Assembly (NCBI RefSeq): GCF_004027225.2
Contig: NC_044278.2
Span: 58,025,743-58,089,742 of the forward strand
Direction of reading: 5' to 3'
DNA length: 64,000 nucleotides
DNA from: Strigops habroptila
Lineage: Eukaryota; Chordata; Aves; Psittaciformes; Psittacidae
The position numbers and the translations under genes were made by a program. A model generated the notes under the pieces. The model searched no databases. It saw nothing but the letters and a program-made list of their open reading frames with translations, and was not told the DNA's origin. This document shows positions 1 to 13,618 of this stretch, piece after piece (the first letter of the stretch is position 1; each line of letters opens with the position of its first letter).

Positions 1-905
1 AAAAATTTTGTAGTTTCTCAATCACAGAAACACATGGTACTTCCTTTAAAGAGCTATAGGAAACTCATCATATAGGAAGGTGTATTTTAAATGGTAGCCC
101 CTATAAAGTCCTGATAAGGGATAGCCACAGCTGACCACTAAAGCTGACCATTAATTTACATGTAAAAACATGAATAAGCTTTTTCCCAGTCTACTCTCAG
201 GCAACCTGTGCACAACACATAATCTACCTTTATTCTTCCTGCACACACAGGACATACACACAGCTATTTTCTGGTTTTATTAAACTAGTAAGCAGCAGAC
301 TCCACACCACTCTCCTCTCTTCTAGTAGTCTCTTTTCTCCAGACTGTTTGGTTCAGATCCTCTACAAACATAATTTAGATGGTGTCTTTCAACTTCCTTA
401 TTTTTCTAGGTGGGGCAGCAGGCCTGATCCTTCAATAAGGTCAGCAGATTTGATGTACCATGGAGTCCATGCCAGCTAACCAGGTAGAGTAATGCAGGCA
501 GGTGTCACTGGTGATTTAAAACTACATTCAAGGTTCCAAGGTGTGCCATATCTCACTAGGCAGCCAGCTGGCTCGCTTCAGACTGAAATTCAAGCTGGTC
601 ACTAAGAAAAAGACTCACAGTGTCTGAAAACCTAACTCTTGCATCTCTGATTTGTCAGGTCAAAGAGAACAAACAAGGGTGCCCTTAAGTATGAATAGAT
701 GCAGGTGATCTACAGAAAGACACAGACTGCTGCTACACAGCTGCAAAATTAAATGTCTTCTGGATACCATGCCAGGGGTTTACATTTTCACCACAAGGGA
801 ATAAAAGAGCTCCTGATGCCTCTCTCTTCTATTCCAGGCTCAGACAGTCTAATTTGATTCTTATAGCAAATTTCTGGAAACAGGGATTGAGAAACAGAAC
901 AATGC

Positions 906-976
906 AATTTTATTTTATTTTATTTTATTTTATTTTATTTTATTTTATTTTATTTTATTTTATTTTATTTTATTTT
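906..976. repeat. (TTTTA)n microsatellite
   Basis: About 14 tandem TTTTA units, nearly perfect. Likely polymorphic in length. Confidence 0.97.
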
Positions 977-2744
977 TACATTTAGCCATTTCCAGTCCTT
1001 TTGAACACACATATCATGAGACTGACATACAATTCAAAGAAGCTGAAAAGCTGACAGTGCTTTTGCAGTACATGCTAGGAGCAGAACCTTATTCCATTGA
1101 GGGTTACAGGAGCAGTGACGTACATGAGAATATTAGGAAGGGCAGAAACCTTACTGCTACAAGTCAGTCCCAGTTCTTCCCACCTCTAATGATTGTTATT
1201 GTAAGGTGCAGGATCCTCCACCAGCATCTATGCCAAAACAGACATTGCATCTTATTTCTTGGCTATAGTGAACTGAAGCATCCCAAGTTTGAACAGATGA
1301 AGCTTGAAGAAAGTTTAGAGAAGAAATAAATACTAAGTATTTAACTGTGATGATAATGGAAGGTAATTACCTGTGAAGGTAATAAAAACTAAGACATTTT
1401 ATTAAGGGCTGTGATGACTTCTCCATTAATGAGCTTTGTAAATTCAGGTCAGATTCCTTCCACCTCCTCTTTCCACCATGGTCAAAACTGAGTCCATTCA
1501 GGAGTATTGTTTAATGGCCGTGTGATGTAGAAAGTCAGAAGGGATGATTACAGAGTCTCTGTACAACCTATAAATTAGTCTAGGACACAGATCCCCAACA
1601 CAACTTTTTTCTTGCCTCAGTGTGCTTGTTCTGGTTGCAGAGTCTCTCTTGGAGTTGTCTGCCCATGTTTGGGTGAAGTTTCACTCGAGGCTTGCACAGC
1701 AGCATTAATATTGCCCTGTCTTCACCAGAAATTCCTGAGTGCATGCCTAAATAACAAATACTAGGCACAGGAGTGGTGACAACGCTTGACTCGCTGCCAG
1801 AAGATCTGCATAAAAGCATTCACAGCAGGGCAGCTTAAGGGTATTCTTCTTTAATTTAGAACTCAAACATAACTTTTCTTAATTAATGAAAAATATTCTA
1901 TTTCCAGAGTCTGATCCTGGCCCCCCTCCCAACCCATAAAACGACCATAAAAAGCCCCCATGATAGGCCAAATAAGCAATAATGATGGAAGATAACCATT
2001 ACCCGTTTCTCCATGGATTTTCTCCATGCACATTTCATTACCTTCACACAAATACCTTACGGCTTCTGCAGCTGTAAAAGGAATATAAACAGAGTGGTTT
2101 GCATTCCTACCACACACCGAACTCCCCAGTTGCTATGTGGGTGTCAAGCTTCAATCAAGGCAGTGTGTAGCAGCCATTGAACACTTACTGTGTACCTCTG
2201 AAAGGCACAGCATGCACAGTGCTGTTCAGGTGTGCCAGAGGTACTGTCCTCCAGTAAAAATGGGTCTGTAGCAGTGGTGCTCAGGTTAAAAACTTGCCAA
2301 TGCGTCAACAGCATGAGCTGTCAAACCAGAGGAACTTCCTGACAAAGTGAAATTGCTGTTTGCATCTTGCTCAGCACGTCACACCCAGTATATGTTACTT
2401 GGAAACAGCGTGTGAGCAGGAGATCACATTGCCTGGGTATGAAGGTGCTGGTGGAAAACAAGGTAAGCAGGTCAAGAGTACAGCTAAGCAAGTGTTGCTT
2501 CATTTGTGATTCAAAGAGTGGGTTCTGAGTGCGAGGAATCCCACAAGGGGCCTTGCTGGCATGCCAAGAGTGTCGGAGAGATTAATGTTAATCAGATGTA
2601 GAAAAAACAAACCCTGAGTGTCAAGGCTGCAATGTCAAGGTCAGATATTCAGTAGCACTAAAGTTACAGTGGTCTAAATAGGTTTGAATTTACAAAGAGA
2701 GGTCCTAGGGCTTTATTCATACCATTACTCTTCCCTCCCAAATG

Positions 2745-2827
2745 TCCCTGAAGTGTTCAGTCTCCTTATCCATGCCTATTTCTCACATTCCTCCCAAACT
2801 GTCCTCGCTCCTCTAGTCCCTGGTGGA
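2745..2827. repeat. unclassified repeat copy A
   Basis: About 80 bases starting TCCCTGAAGTGTTCAGTCTC and ending CTCTAGTCCCTGGTGG. It is similar, with scattered substitutions, to 4165-4249 in the same orientation. The family is not recognised. Confidence 0.55.
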
Positions 2828-3982
2828 AAGTGATGGGGCCCAACAGGAGCTGATCTGCAGAGCCAAGGGCACTGAGGAAGCTACATTCACACTTGAGGGA
2901 TTTCTCTTCGAGAGGATATATCAGGTGCTCATGTTCAGTTGAGGAACCAGCTTCTCGTGCTCCATGAGCAAGACATTTGAACCAGAGAATCAAAGGAAAG
3001 GCCAGTCCTGAGCTTTGTTTCACAAGCCCACTCCTGACCCACAACAAAACTTGTATCAAGACATGCACTGGACAGTCCATCATTTCATAGCCTCACAGCC
3101 AGCATTAATACCAACTGCTGTGGCCTCTAGGGAAATGTGCCTGCCAGTCCCAGCTCCCTAACTTGTTCCCTCACATCTATGTGTTATGCCTGCTTCTCCT
3201 CCTCTGTGGCTGGGCAGCTTTTCCATGCTATGTTTTGTCCTTCAGGTCATGTTTATATGACACTGCCCAGAGGAGGACTGAGAAAACCCCCATCTTTTCT
3301 ATTCCTGTATTGTTTTTCAGTCAGTAATTATTTTCCCAAAATGCCTGTGAGGTGAAGGATTAACCATGCTTTATAAGCGGGGATATGGTGTACAGAAAGC
3401 CTAAGGAAAAAATACCAACCCATTCTGGAGTGTTGGCTGAGGCACCTAAAGCCTCATTTAATATTATATTGAGACTACAGCCTTGACTGACTTCAGTTGC
3501 AACTGTGAACAAACAGGGCTCACACAAGTCATACCCCAAAGCTTGCGGTTAGAGAATGAGGAACCTGTAACCAGTGACATCACATGTGAGAAGTCAGGGT
3601 TAGGTGATGTAATTAGCATCATGCAAAACTTGTGGCAACTGCTGACAGATGGTAAGATTATCTTTCTTCTTCATGCAGTTCTTCTCTCTCTAAGTACCCA
3701 CCTTCTATCTTCTGCAAGAGGTAACGAAGCAGAACCACAGGCATCTTACTCTCCTTTAAGACCCTGCTGAAGCCAGGAGTCCCCATGTCTCCAGTACAAT
3801 GAATGAGACATGAATTCTGTGCGGAAAAAAAAATAGCATGTCACAGTGTAACAAGAATAACTCCTATGCTAAGAAGTGTGGGTGAGAAGGGCAGGGGAAA
3901 GCCCCTAATTTCAGCATTTCCCAGCCTTTTGTACCAGCTGTTGCAAATTCAGCACTTCTTGATGTCAATTTCTAGACATAGG

Positions 3983-4045
3983 CAAAAAAAAAAAACAAAA
4001 AAAAACCACCACAAAAAAATCCCAACCAAACCAAAAAGGCAAAAA
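3983..4045. repeat. A-rich low-complexity tract
   Basis: Long A runs broken by C and CCACC, then CCAAACCAAA. Low complexity; possibly the tail of a decayed retroposed sequence, but no body is recognisable. Confidence 0.7.
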
Positions 4046-4164
4046 TCAAAGCAAGTCCTGTCAGCCCTGACATCCTTCACAGGTTCTTCCTGCACAGTCA
4101 ACCCCTTGCTTCTGCTCTGTCTCCCACCCTGTTGGATTTCAGTCCAAATCTCTTCCATCACAAG

Positions 4165-4249
4165 CTTCCCTGAAGTGTTTAGTCTCCTTATGTGTGCCTA
4201 TATCCCAGATTCCTCCCAAATTATCCTTGTCCCTCTAGTTCCTAGTGGC
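4165..4249. repeat. unclassified repeat copy B
   Basis: Second copy (TCCCTGAAGTGTTTAGTCTC through CTCTAGTTCCTAGTGG) 1.4 kb from copy A, same orientation, roughly 80% alike by eye. Either a dispersed old repeat or a local duplication. Confidence 0.55.
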
Positions 4250-5928
4250 TCACCACTCAGGTGTAGCACCTGAGGCCACAGCAGGCTGTTGCACTGATTG
4301 ATGGAAGAGCCTTCGTCACAATTTCCAGGCTGGGACAGGTCATACTCTCTATGAAGAATTTAGCCACTGAGCTCTGGGGCTTTTCCCAGTTTGTGTGGCC
4401 TGAATTCTTCAAAGATTTGTCATTTTCCCAGTGGTTTCATCACACAAACAGCAAAAGGCACATTTCAAACAGCAGAGACACTTCACCTTCTCACTGAGTT
4501 TTAAGTCCTTTACCTCTTCCAAGAGATGAGCATAGCACACCAAGATTTCTTCTCTATCAAGGGCACAACACTAAGTAATTTTCTTAAATGGTATTCCCAG
4601 AAATGGCATAACCATTTAGCTATTAGAAACAATTAGGAGTAATCAAAGCCAAAGTTTTATAAAGAAAGCATTTTTGGAAACCTAACTGCAGCTGGCACTA
4701 TCAGCTCTACATCCTATAAAAGAAACTACCTCAGCCAAATGTCCTAAACACTTGTAAGCTCCTCCAAGTTGAAGATGAGGTGCTCTAGGATCCAGTCACA
4801 CTTGCACCTCAAATAATGCAGGTGTTAAAGGAAAACTCAAGTAATCCCATGAAACCCAGGTTCCCTGACTCTCAGCCATGCCTGCACTCTCAGGTAGAGC
4901 AGAGACTACACTAAATCTTTCTGTGCCTTTAGCTCAAGTGAAGTGCCTAGCAGACTCAATATGTTCTAGAATAGTACATTACAAAGAAAGCCCTCATCTA
5001 CATGTTGGAGTTTCAGGTGGCTAATGAAATTACCACTTGCGGTCTGGAGTGTTAAGCTGCTGCACTGATTGCAAACACGTACACCTCTGATCATTTGTGT
5101 GTCAGCGCAAAATTAAAATAATGCATCAAATTAAGCTCCTGACAGTATTCAGTGTTACCTGTGTTAGCTGTAAGCACTGGCAGCCTACAAGCTAAGTTCA
5201 CGCTGCATGATTGAACCCAGAGGTTACAACTGTCTTTTAAAGGTATCTGCTGATAATAAAGCCATTGGTACTTTACTCCTGCTCTATCTCCTCCAGGAAC
5301 TTTTCACCTTCTCTAAACATGTTACAGATATCTTCAGTACACCCAGCCTCATAGGAAAACTTTTGTTTACAAGTTATCCCCCAGCAATGGCTTGTCCCCA
5401 TCTGATGACAGCAGCTCCCTTCTGCAGAAAGTGCTTGTTATTCTCCCCTTCAGGGATGGAGAAGGAGAGGTGGATTGAAGCTTCATGACTCATTTGCAGG
5501 AAGCAGCATGGGCAGAGTGGTGATGCCTTGCAGAGGTCCTCCTCAGTAATGACACCACAGAGACATCTGTGTGCACTGTGCAATGCTGACAGTTGAGTCA
5601 GTCTGGCCAGTTAGAGGCGGGGTGTCTGGATTTGGAGCAGAAGTCTAGATTCAGCATGCTGCCCAACCTCTCCCTTGGATTAGGAAGAGAGAGGGGCCGA
5701 GAATCCCAGAAACCTTAAATGAAGAAGTTACTCCATAATACTCTTTACCTTTCCTACCAAGTCACTTCTGTTTGTGTCAGACATCCGACTCATAGACAGG
5801 GGAAGCACTGTTAGTTTTCCACTAAAGAAACAAAATCAGGGAATTAACGCCACAAACCTGGCTCCTTACAAGATTTGACATTTTTCCATCATTTCCTTGG
5901 TTAACATGAGCTAAATAAGGTAAGGAGG

Positions 5929-6527
5929 CATCCTGGTTTTGGCTGGGATAGAGTTAATTTTCTTCCTAGCAGCTGTTCCAGTGCTGTGTTTTGGATTTAG
6001 TCTGATAATAATGTTGATAACAGACTGGTGGTTTAGTTGTTGCTAAGTAGTGCTTACTCTGAATTAGGACTTTTCAGTCTCTCATGCTCTGCCAGTGAGG
6101 AGGGGCGCAAGAAGCTGGGACGAAGCAAAGACAGGACACCGGACCTGAACTAGCCAAAGGGTTATTCCATACCACAGCACGTCATGGCCAGTATATAAAC
6201 TGGGGGGAGTCACCTGAAAGGCCCAGATCACTGCTTGGGCCGGGCTGAGTATCGGTCAGTGGGTAGTGAGCAATTGTATTGTGCATCGCTTGCTTATTCC
6301 TTCCTCTTTCTCCATTATTTCCTATTGTTATTGTTGTTGTTATTTTTATTATTATTATTGTACTATTATTATCATATTTTACTTTTATTTCATTTATGAA
6401 ACTGTTCTTTATCTCAAGCCATGGGTTTTACATTTTTTCTGATCCTGCTCTCCATCCCACTGGGGACGGGGGGAGTGCATGAACGACTGCATGGCACTTA
6501 GTTGCTGGCTGTGCTTAAACTACAACA
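5929..6527 (+). mobile_element. solo LTR, ERVL-type avian endogenous retrovirus
   Basis: About 600 bases starting at TCCTGGTTTTGGCTGGGATA, then GAGTTAATTTTCTTC, with a TATATAAA core promoter near 6192, an ATT-rich tract, CTTTATCTCAA near the poly(A) region and an AAACTACAACA end. It matches LTR copies at 57109 and 58649. Flanks GGAGG/GGAAG look like a 5-bp target duplication with one change. The terminal TG has decayed to CA. No gag/pol/env lies next to it, so it is a solo LTR and not a provirus. Confidence 0.85.
6318..6400. repeat. (ATT)n/(TTG)n tract inside the solo LTR
   Basis: TTATTG and TTATTA triplet-rich run within the LTR's R/U5 side; an internal feature of this LTR family. Confidence 0.7.
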
Positions 6528-6734
6528 GGAAGCAGGAGATGGCAACAACTCCACAGCTGTAGCACATTTCTTGGCATACAAGACTTGGCTGGATGTATGT
6601 GGAGATTGGCTCCACCTGCCTCTGCTGATCCTTCTCCTCCAGTCGGATCACCTAGCACTCACACGCTGGCCCTCCTCTGCCTCGTTACAGCCACAACCCA
6701 CTGGCCTGAGAGAATAGATGGGACCTGAAGGATC

Positions 6735-7115
6735 AGCTGGGAACTGGGGTTGTTTAGCCTGGAGAAAAGGAGGCTCAGGGGAGACCTTAGTACTCTCTAC
6801 AACTACCTGAAAGGAGGATGGAGTGAGATGGGAGTCAGCATCTTCTTCCGAGTAACCAGCAATAGAGCGAGAGGAAATGGCCAGGGGAGGTTTAGGTTGG
6901 ATATTAGGAAAAATTTCTTCACCAAAAAGGTTGTCAGGCATTGGAACAGGCTGCCCAGGGAAGTGGTGGAGCCACCATCCCTGGAGATATTTAAAAGACA
7001 TGTAGATGTGGCACTTAGGGACATGGTTTAGTGGTGGACTTGGCAGTGCTAGGTTAATGGTTGGACTCAAGTGATCTAGAGGTCTTTTCCAATGTTAATG
7101 ATTCCATGATTCTAT
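6735..7115 (+). mobile_element. CR1 LINE 3' fragment
   Basis: Starts in the ORF2 C-terminal coding part. The reading [15 protein letters not shown], then [14 protein letters not shown] and [19 protein letters not shown], is the CR1 endonuclease/RT tail. It runs through the CR1 3'UTR to GATTCCATGATTCTAT, 5'-truncated as usual. Non-functional. Confidence 0.9.
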
Positions 7116-8348
7116 AAAGTCAAGGCCTCTGCTGCTTTAACAGACAGTGGCATAGCAGCCTAGTATTATTTTGCTTCCTTTGTATACACCAAAATGACAA
7201 CGCAGAGCCTCAGGGTAGGAAACCTCCTCCCTGTTTCCAGCCTCAGCTGGCTCCTGGCCAACTCAGACTGGTTTGTCTTTGTGACTGCCTTGTCTTCTGG
7301 CACCTCTCCTTCTCTGGATGTGAGCTTCTCCCACTCCTTCATTTCCCCCAGTAGCGGTTTAGACAGCAATTATGACACCTCCCCCTTCTCAGGCTAAACA
7401 AGTTCTGCTCACCGCCTGGGAGGTGGGCTCTTCATTCCGCTCAAACACCAGCAGCCCCTCTGCATCTCTGCTAGATCCCCCCAGCCACAGCTGACGCGAA
7501 CTGGAAATGGGGTCAAGGCAAAGCCTATCCACAGTCACAACAGTCGTATTTATTGGCCGCTATTGGAAATATTTTGCTGGCTGCATGCAGAATCAGGTGG
7601 TAGCTTTCTCACAGCCACGTCATGCTGCTGGCTTACAGATCTTCATGAAAACCTTCACATTGTTCTCTTGGGCTACCTACAGTCCAATTACATACTTTCC
7701 AATGCAAAGTGCTTAAACCTGAAAGAGTTCCAACTAGAAGCTGCAGCAAAGAGGCCCCAAAATAACAAAGGTATGAAATCTCTGCCAGTACTACGTCAGA
7801 AAAGGAGAGGAGTGCAGAAAGCAAATCTACCATGCTGTATTTTAAGCCCCAGATCCATCAGTAAGAGGATTACAATAAAAGAGTATCACTATCTAATGAA
7901 GTGATTTTTCTCTGACTGGCAAGCAATCATATGACAGACCCTTACATGGAGATAGCAGCAATGCATGTAGGTTGTTTTCCATCAGAAGCCTTTCCATCAG
8001 AAAGTTTGTCTTCCATCAGAAAGGCACTTCCAATAACCTATTAAGGTAACCCTAAACCCACAAAAACCAATTACAATTTACTGCAATACCTTGCTCTCAC
8101 ACAGAGATGTATTTGAACAGTGTGCTGAGATTAAAACCTGATTAAAACACTTATCACTGGTCAGCTTCTAGAAAAGTGAAATTATGTTTATACTGTCTAT
8201 AGCCAAGAGGAGTAAAGCAACACACTGCCACTGCTTAGAAAGCAAGGAAATAACACTTTTGATCCATCTTTGCTATGCAGTCCTGTAATGCTTGACAGGA
8301 CAAAGGTCTAGCCTAAGAGAACCTATCCTGATTACACCAGAGAACAGC

Positions 8349-8367
8349 AAGTGCATGCATGCATGCA
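8349..8367. repeat. (GCAT)n short tandem repeat
   Basis: GTGCATGCATGCATGCAAC: three to four GCAT units, self-complementary. Confidence 0.7.
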
Positions 8368-11030
8368 ACTGAGACACCAACGAGAAACCCACTCACACTA
8401 CATTCTATACTGAACCTTAGCCTAAAGGCCAAGAACCTAGGTCCTTAAAAGCAGCTAAAGAAGACTATACAAAATGGAGCGAATGGTGTGGAACTGTGAA
8501 AGGGGGTGTGCAAGTTCCTTCCTTGTGCTACTTCTTTCTTTCTTGCTGCAACTCTGTTCCTAATCCCTTTCCTCTCCCATGTTTCTAAATCCGTAACTTT
8601 AATCATAAATACATGTCCCAGTGGGGTTTTACAGCAAAGAGCCAGACTGAAAAGCCAATGAAAGGAAAACAAATGCTGGCAGATGAAAGAAGCTTGAGAA
8701 GTAGAAAATGGCATAAAAGTAAAGGTTCACTTTGGAATCCTGTTTTCTCCAGAGTGTTTGCTGAGTCCTCTTGCTCACTGCCTTTTCACAAGTACAAATG
8801 GTACAGCATTGCAAAGAACAGTCAGAAACTAGGAAGTGCAAAGAGTCGACTCTTACTCTACAAAATGCTCCAAGTAGAATGAGAGTAAAATAGGTGGTTC
8901 CAAAATGAAACTTTGTGCTATGCCAGATTTCCAATTTTACTTGCTGTAAAACCCTACTGGAAGCCATTCAAAATGTAAGAACAAAGATGCCAAATACAGA
9001 ACGGAATTCCATAAGTGAATTCCTGACCAACACATGGAAAATCTAATAAGTAGCTCATGCAATCGTTATGTTTCACAGTCACCACAAGTCATTTGTGATT
9101 GATAACAACTCCCTCAACTTTCTCTTTGTGTTCCTCAAGCTTATGGAGAACATTTTGTATTTCCTACAGCCTCGTCCACCCTCCTGACAAGAGAAGAATG
9201 ACAGATCATACTGTCGTGTATCATCCAAAGATCACTCAGGATGTGGGAAAGAAAACGTGAATAAGAAAGGCTGTAGACAGGAGGAAAAACAGATCTACAA
9301 GAAAAAAATGTTCCTACTTCTTGAATCACAGTAGGTGCGTAATATGCGGTTGTTGAAAGAGCTAGTTATTCCGCAAGAGCTTTTTCTTCTTGTATGCTTC
9401 CAGCATAGCTATACATTTTTCCTAGATGAGATCCATTTACTTAGGCATGATTGAGAGCCTTGGCTAGGTTTTCAGAACCAAACTGCTTTCCAGAGGATGT
9501 ACAGATGTCCATGTTTACCCTCCTATTTGCAGATTTGCTTTTGTCTCACAAACTGCTCAGGAATGACTTGTGCATCCAGGGTGTTCAACATATTTCTGGC
9601 AGTTAGGATGGGTACTGCATGTCCAGGTGTGCAACCTCCAGGATTATTTTTTCATTACTTCCTTTCCACTTTTCTTTTTTCCCTTTCCATGGTTTCAAAC
9701 AGACACCCACAGCAGATGCTTCATGCTTTCAGCCTGCCATGAGCATCCTGTCCCATCAGCAGCTGCTCTTCTGGCACGCACACACACCATACGGGGGAGC
9801 ATGCTTTCTCCTCTGACACCTCCCATAAAGCTTCAGCAACTTTCCTTCAACATGGAGTCCAGCATCCCCAGGGGCTTTAAAGGGACTGCCCATGGCTTTT
9901 TTCCCAGCGTTGCTCTCCCAGAGCTTGCCTTGCCTGGGGTTACCAGTCTGGAATTTCTATGAGCACAGCTCCTTTTCATGATTCCTTTTCAAAGCAAACA
10001 CACATCTTTTTTCTCTTTCACTCCTGCCTAGATTACGAGGGAAAATGATGATTTTACAGTACCTAGCCCCAAGCAACACCATTCCGGTGCTTATATCAGC
10101 CTGTTGCCACCAGCTGCATGGCTTCAGGCCTAATGCTGCTTGCTTCATAAGAGAAATATCTACTGCATAGCAAAACAGGCTGCAGGCCCTTTGAAGGGCT
10201 CTTGAAGCTGCTCTGGTGATGATGAGATGAAGCACCGCAGGCTACTGCCACACGCAGGAAAGCAAGATGACAGCTCAGCTTCACTCAATTGCATTAAAAA
10301 CACAAAAATAGAGATTTATACAAGGCAGCACCAGTCGGCTGCACACATCAGCATGAGCTGAACTCACTCCTCCTCTGGGAGGGAGGCACTCTGCTTGCCA
10401 GCCCCAGCACTGCAGGCTTTGCTGCTAATAGGATCATTTCCTTCTAAAACCTTCCCCACAGCAGTGGCCCAGGAACATGCACAGCTAACTTAGGCTGAAA
10501 GGGAATTTTCCACCACCCACAAGCCTCTTTCTACCTTGCGTAAATCTTCTCAGGCACGGGCCTCAGAGAAATTGCGCCAGCCTCTGCAGATGACATGTTA
10601 ACAAGCATTAACCGTGATAACTCTTCAGGACCCAACTCCTGTGTCAAGTTCCCTTTATACCCTCACATTTAAAATAAGCACACATTGAATTCTCCCCTCC
10701 TTCGAGGTCCCATCACATTGCCTTACTAATAGGACAGGGGCTTAGTGTAAATCACAGTAAGGCCATTAAGCAGAAAGATCATTCACCTTCCCTCTGTCAA
10801 TTAAGGGATATCAGATACAGGCAGATGCACAAAACATCCTTTTTCGTCTGAGAAAATAAGCTTAAGCTATCCCTATATAATCACTCTTTTCAAAGCAAAC
10901 TTTCTTCAGCACAGATAAGATCAAAGGTGGTTTTCCCAGCCAACAAAGTTATTAACACCTCAAAGAAAAAGTAATGCTACACATAAGCCAGAGCTGTCTG
11001 AGGGCTTCCTTGATTGGAGGACAGAGACAA

Positions 11031-11055
11031 GTGGTAGCAGCAGGGGGCTGCTACC
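11031..11055. promoter_or_regulatory. CTCF-like motif inside a perfect short palindrome
   Basis: CAGCAGGGGGC matches the CTCF core consensus, and the 9-base arms GGTAGCAGC / GCTGCTACC are perfectly complementary around an AGGGG loop. It lies between the CHST10 3' end and the window's left repeats. Binding is inferred from motif only. Confidence 0.35.
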
Positions 11056-13618
11056 CTCTGTACAAACAGGACAGTCTGAGCATGAATAGGAAAACAACAT
11101 GCTTATCTGTTAAAAATAGTATTTTCAGGACATTCTGAATTGCTACTTCTTTGAAGGAACAGTTCCCAAAATAAAAAACCACACATATATTTTTAACTAC
11201 AGGAAAACATCTTCATAGCATGTGATCAGAAAGCACACTAGTGATAATGCACTGTGTGCTGAAGTTAAAAGGGGACAGGCACTGCCCTTACAGGTGGTTC
11301 ATAAGCAAATGAGTTCTGCATCCATTTTCACCCCAAGAAAGACAAAAAAAACCTCCTATGACCTCAAAAAAACCCCTGCCAGCTGATGTCTGAAATGCCC
11401 TTAATTTTCTAAGGAACATGGAGATAACAGACCCATGGAATACATTTTAATTCATTATTTTTGTCTTTCTTGCAGAGATCAGGGCCAGACTTAGAGCACT
11501 AGGAAAGAGAGTCTACAAGAAACAAGGAGCTCCAAGATGAGGAGAAACAGTAGTCAGTTTCCTGTCTGTACTTTCCCTAAAGCTAACATACAGCATGGAC
11601 CCTCTGATCTACAAAGAACATCTTTTCTGCTGTTTTCAAGAAGATTACAGCAACTCACCATCCCTAAGAGTTCAACTTTCCTCTGTAAAATGTGGTTAAA
11701 ATAGGCCAAAGGATTCCAATGCTGCTGAGGAGAGACAATAGAGAGACAGATGCAGAAAGTAAGGATGTGACTTTGTTTTCTGAAGCTGTAACAGTAATAA
11801 GAGAAATAACAATCTGGGCCAGCAGTTCCCAAAATATGACATAAATATCACCTGCAGTTTGAAAGCCGTATGCAAATGACAACCAAACAGCCAAATGATG
11901 CTCATGCATGCCACTGGGACTAAATTTGTAAAAGCTTTGTATAGAGTACAATTAAACTAAAACAAACCGCAAGCATTTAATTCATCATAACTAGCAGGGC
12001 AAGAGCCTCCTCCTCAGCACAGTATGCTCTGGCCACCCTGCCTGCACTGGAAAAACATAAGGAGAACCCTACCATACCTTGCCAAGGGCTCTCATGGTAT
12101 GCAAGTTTCTGCGAGAGTCGTACAAAATCGCACCATCATTACTTAAGCCATGTGAGGAAGAAGCCCACTTCTAGAAAGAAAACATAGCTCAGGAGGGTAT
12201 CACTGAAAGGACAAATTCTGTGTTTGAGTTGAAGAAATTATAATGAGTGTTCCGGTCCCAGCCTGAAAAGCTCAGGAGCACAGAGCTGGGAGAGCAGTAC
12301 ACACTTCTGCATATGTCAGTCTATAGCACTGTTCACATTTGCTGTCAGATGCCTGAGAGAACTCAATGCAGAGAAAGCTATTAGAAAAGAAAATACTATT
12401 ACTTAATATTTATGTAGCATTTTCCACCTTTTTTTAAGCAATGAAGTAATTTACCAAGAAAAATAAAACCGTACATTGGCATTCTGTGTGATCAGTAGCT
12501 TATGCTTTCAGAGGAACAGTTCTACTTTATCTTTATTAGAGTTAAACTTTAAGGCCTGAATTTACTATACATTATTCACTGTTACATTTTAAATTGGCAG
12601 AGAGGTAATCAATCAGGTCATTAGCGCCAAAATGCATTTAACAGTACATTTTGCTAAGCTCCGATATTAAGAAAACCACAGGAAAACCTGGAGCAGTTAA
12701 CATCTTTTTATCATTGGTTGAGAACTAACAATTTAGGGCACTGTAATTGTTGTTTTTTAAAAAAAGAAAAAAATTCCACCTTCCAGCTTTGCCACCCTGG
12801 ATTACTCTCTTTTTAACCATATCCAGCTAATGATTCTCCCTTATTTAAATTAGTCTGTTGAGATCTTTCTGAAATCATTTCCAGCTACAACAGGGCTTCC
12901 TTTTTGTGGGCAGCAACACATGTCAGCTTGGCACATCTGTCCTTTTTCACAAGTGCAAGATGCTTCCTTGTGTTGATTCAGGAAACTACCAAAACCATAC
13001 TGTGGCTGGATCCAAGGGTAGATTCCATAGCACTGGCTACCATTAGCATTTCCTGTATTTCAGATACATGGTCTCTCTCTCCCATGGCTTGTGGGATGAG
13101 GTGGCAGCGTACTGATCTTTATTGCTGGTGAACTCAAACAAGAGACTGCTCTTTATGAGACACAATGCAAGCACAGGCAAATATCATGGCTGCATCCATT
13201 CAGCTCTGGTTTTCCTTTTTTTTTTTTAATGCATACAATGGGTACACAGATTTAAGCGACATTCAAACTCCTGGCAAGTAGCCAACTCACCCCATTGGTA
13301 ACATAAATGTTGGGCATTTTTGAGTTGGGACACCATGGCAGTGAAACACTGGAAAAATTGGGGATTCATCCTGTCTTCTTCCCCAGCAGGGAGATGAATT
13401 TTCAAAGGGGAGTACATTTTCTGTTCTCTGAGGTACTGAACCTAGAGCAAGGTTGGATATAAGGAAAAGGTAGTCCAAGTAACTCTAGTAGATCTTTCAT
13501 ATGATATCCAGATTTTGTGGCTTCTTTAGTAATCTTTACTGTTAGAAGACAAAACAAGTTATATTGTGTGAGAGCGTCTCATGATTTCTATATGTGCTCC
13601 CGCAAATGCAATTAATAC

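Larger units (their letters stand above)
1..5928. other. non-coding region, no gene seen
   Basis: Apart from the (TTTTA)n tract, the A-rich tract and the two related repeat copies, nothing coding is supported. Open frames here are short, lack splice context and do not resemble known proteins. LONRF2, expected on this side by synteny, is not recognised. Confidence 0.6.
7116..13618. other. non-coding region downstream of CHST10, no gene seen
   Basis: Unique, AT-rich sequence with small simple repeats and the CTCF-like palindrome. The last part may belong to a long CHST10 3'UTR if a distal poly(A) site is used. Confidence 0.55.

Noticed and set aside
6750-7031. 93-codon frame with [16 protein letters not shown] and [16 protein letters not shown]
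   Set aside because: This is the C-terminal remnant of the CR1 ORF2 product, annotated as a mobile element and not a host gene.
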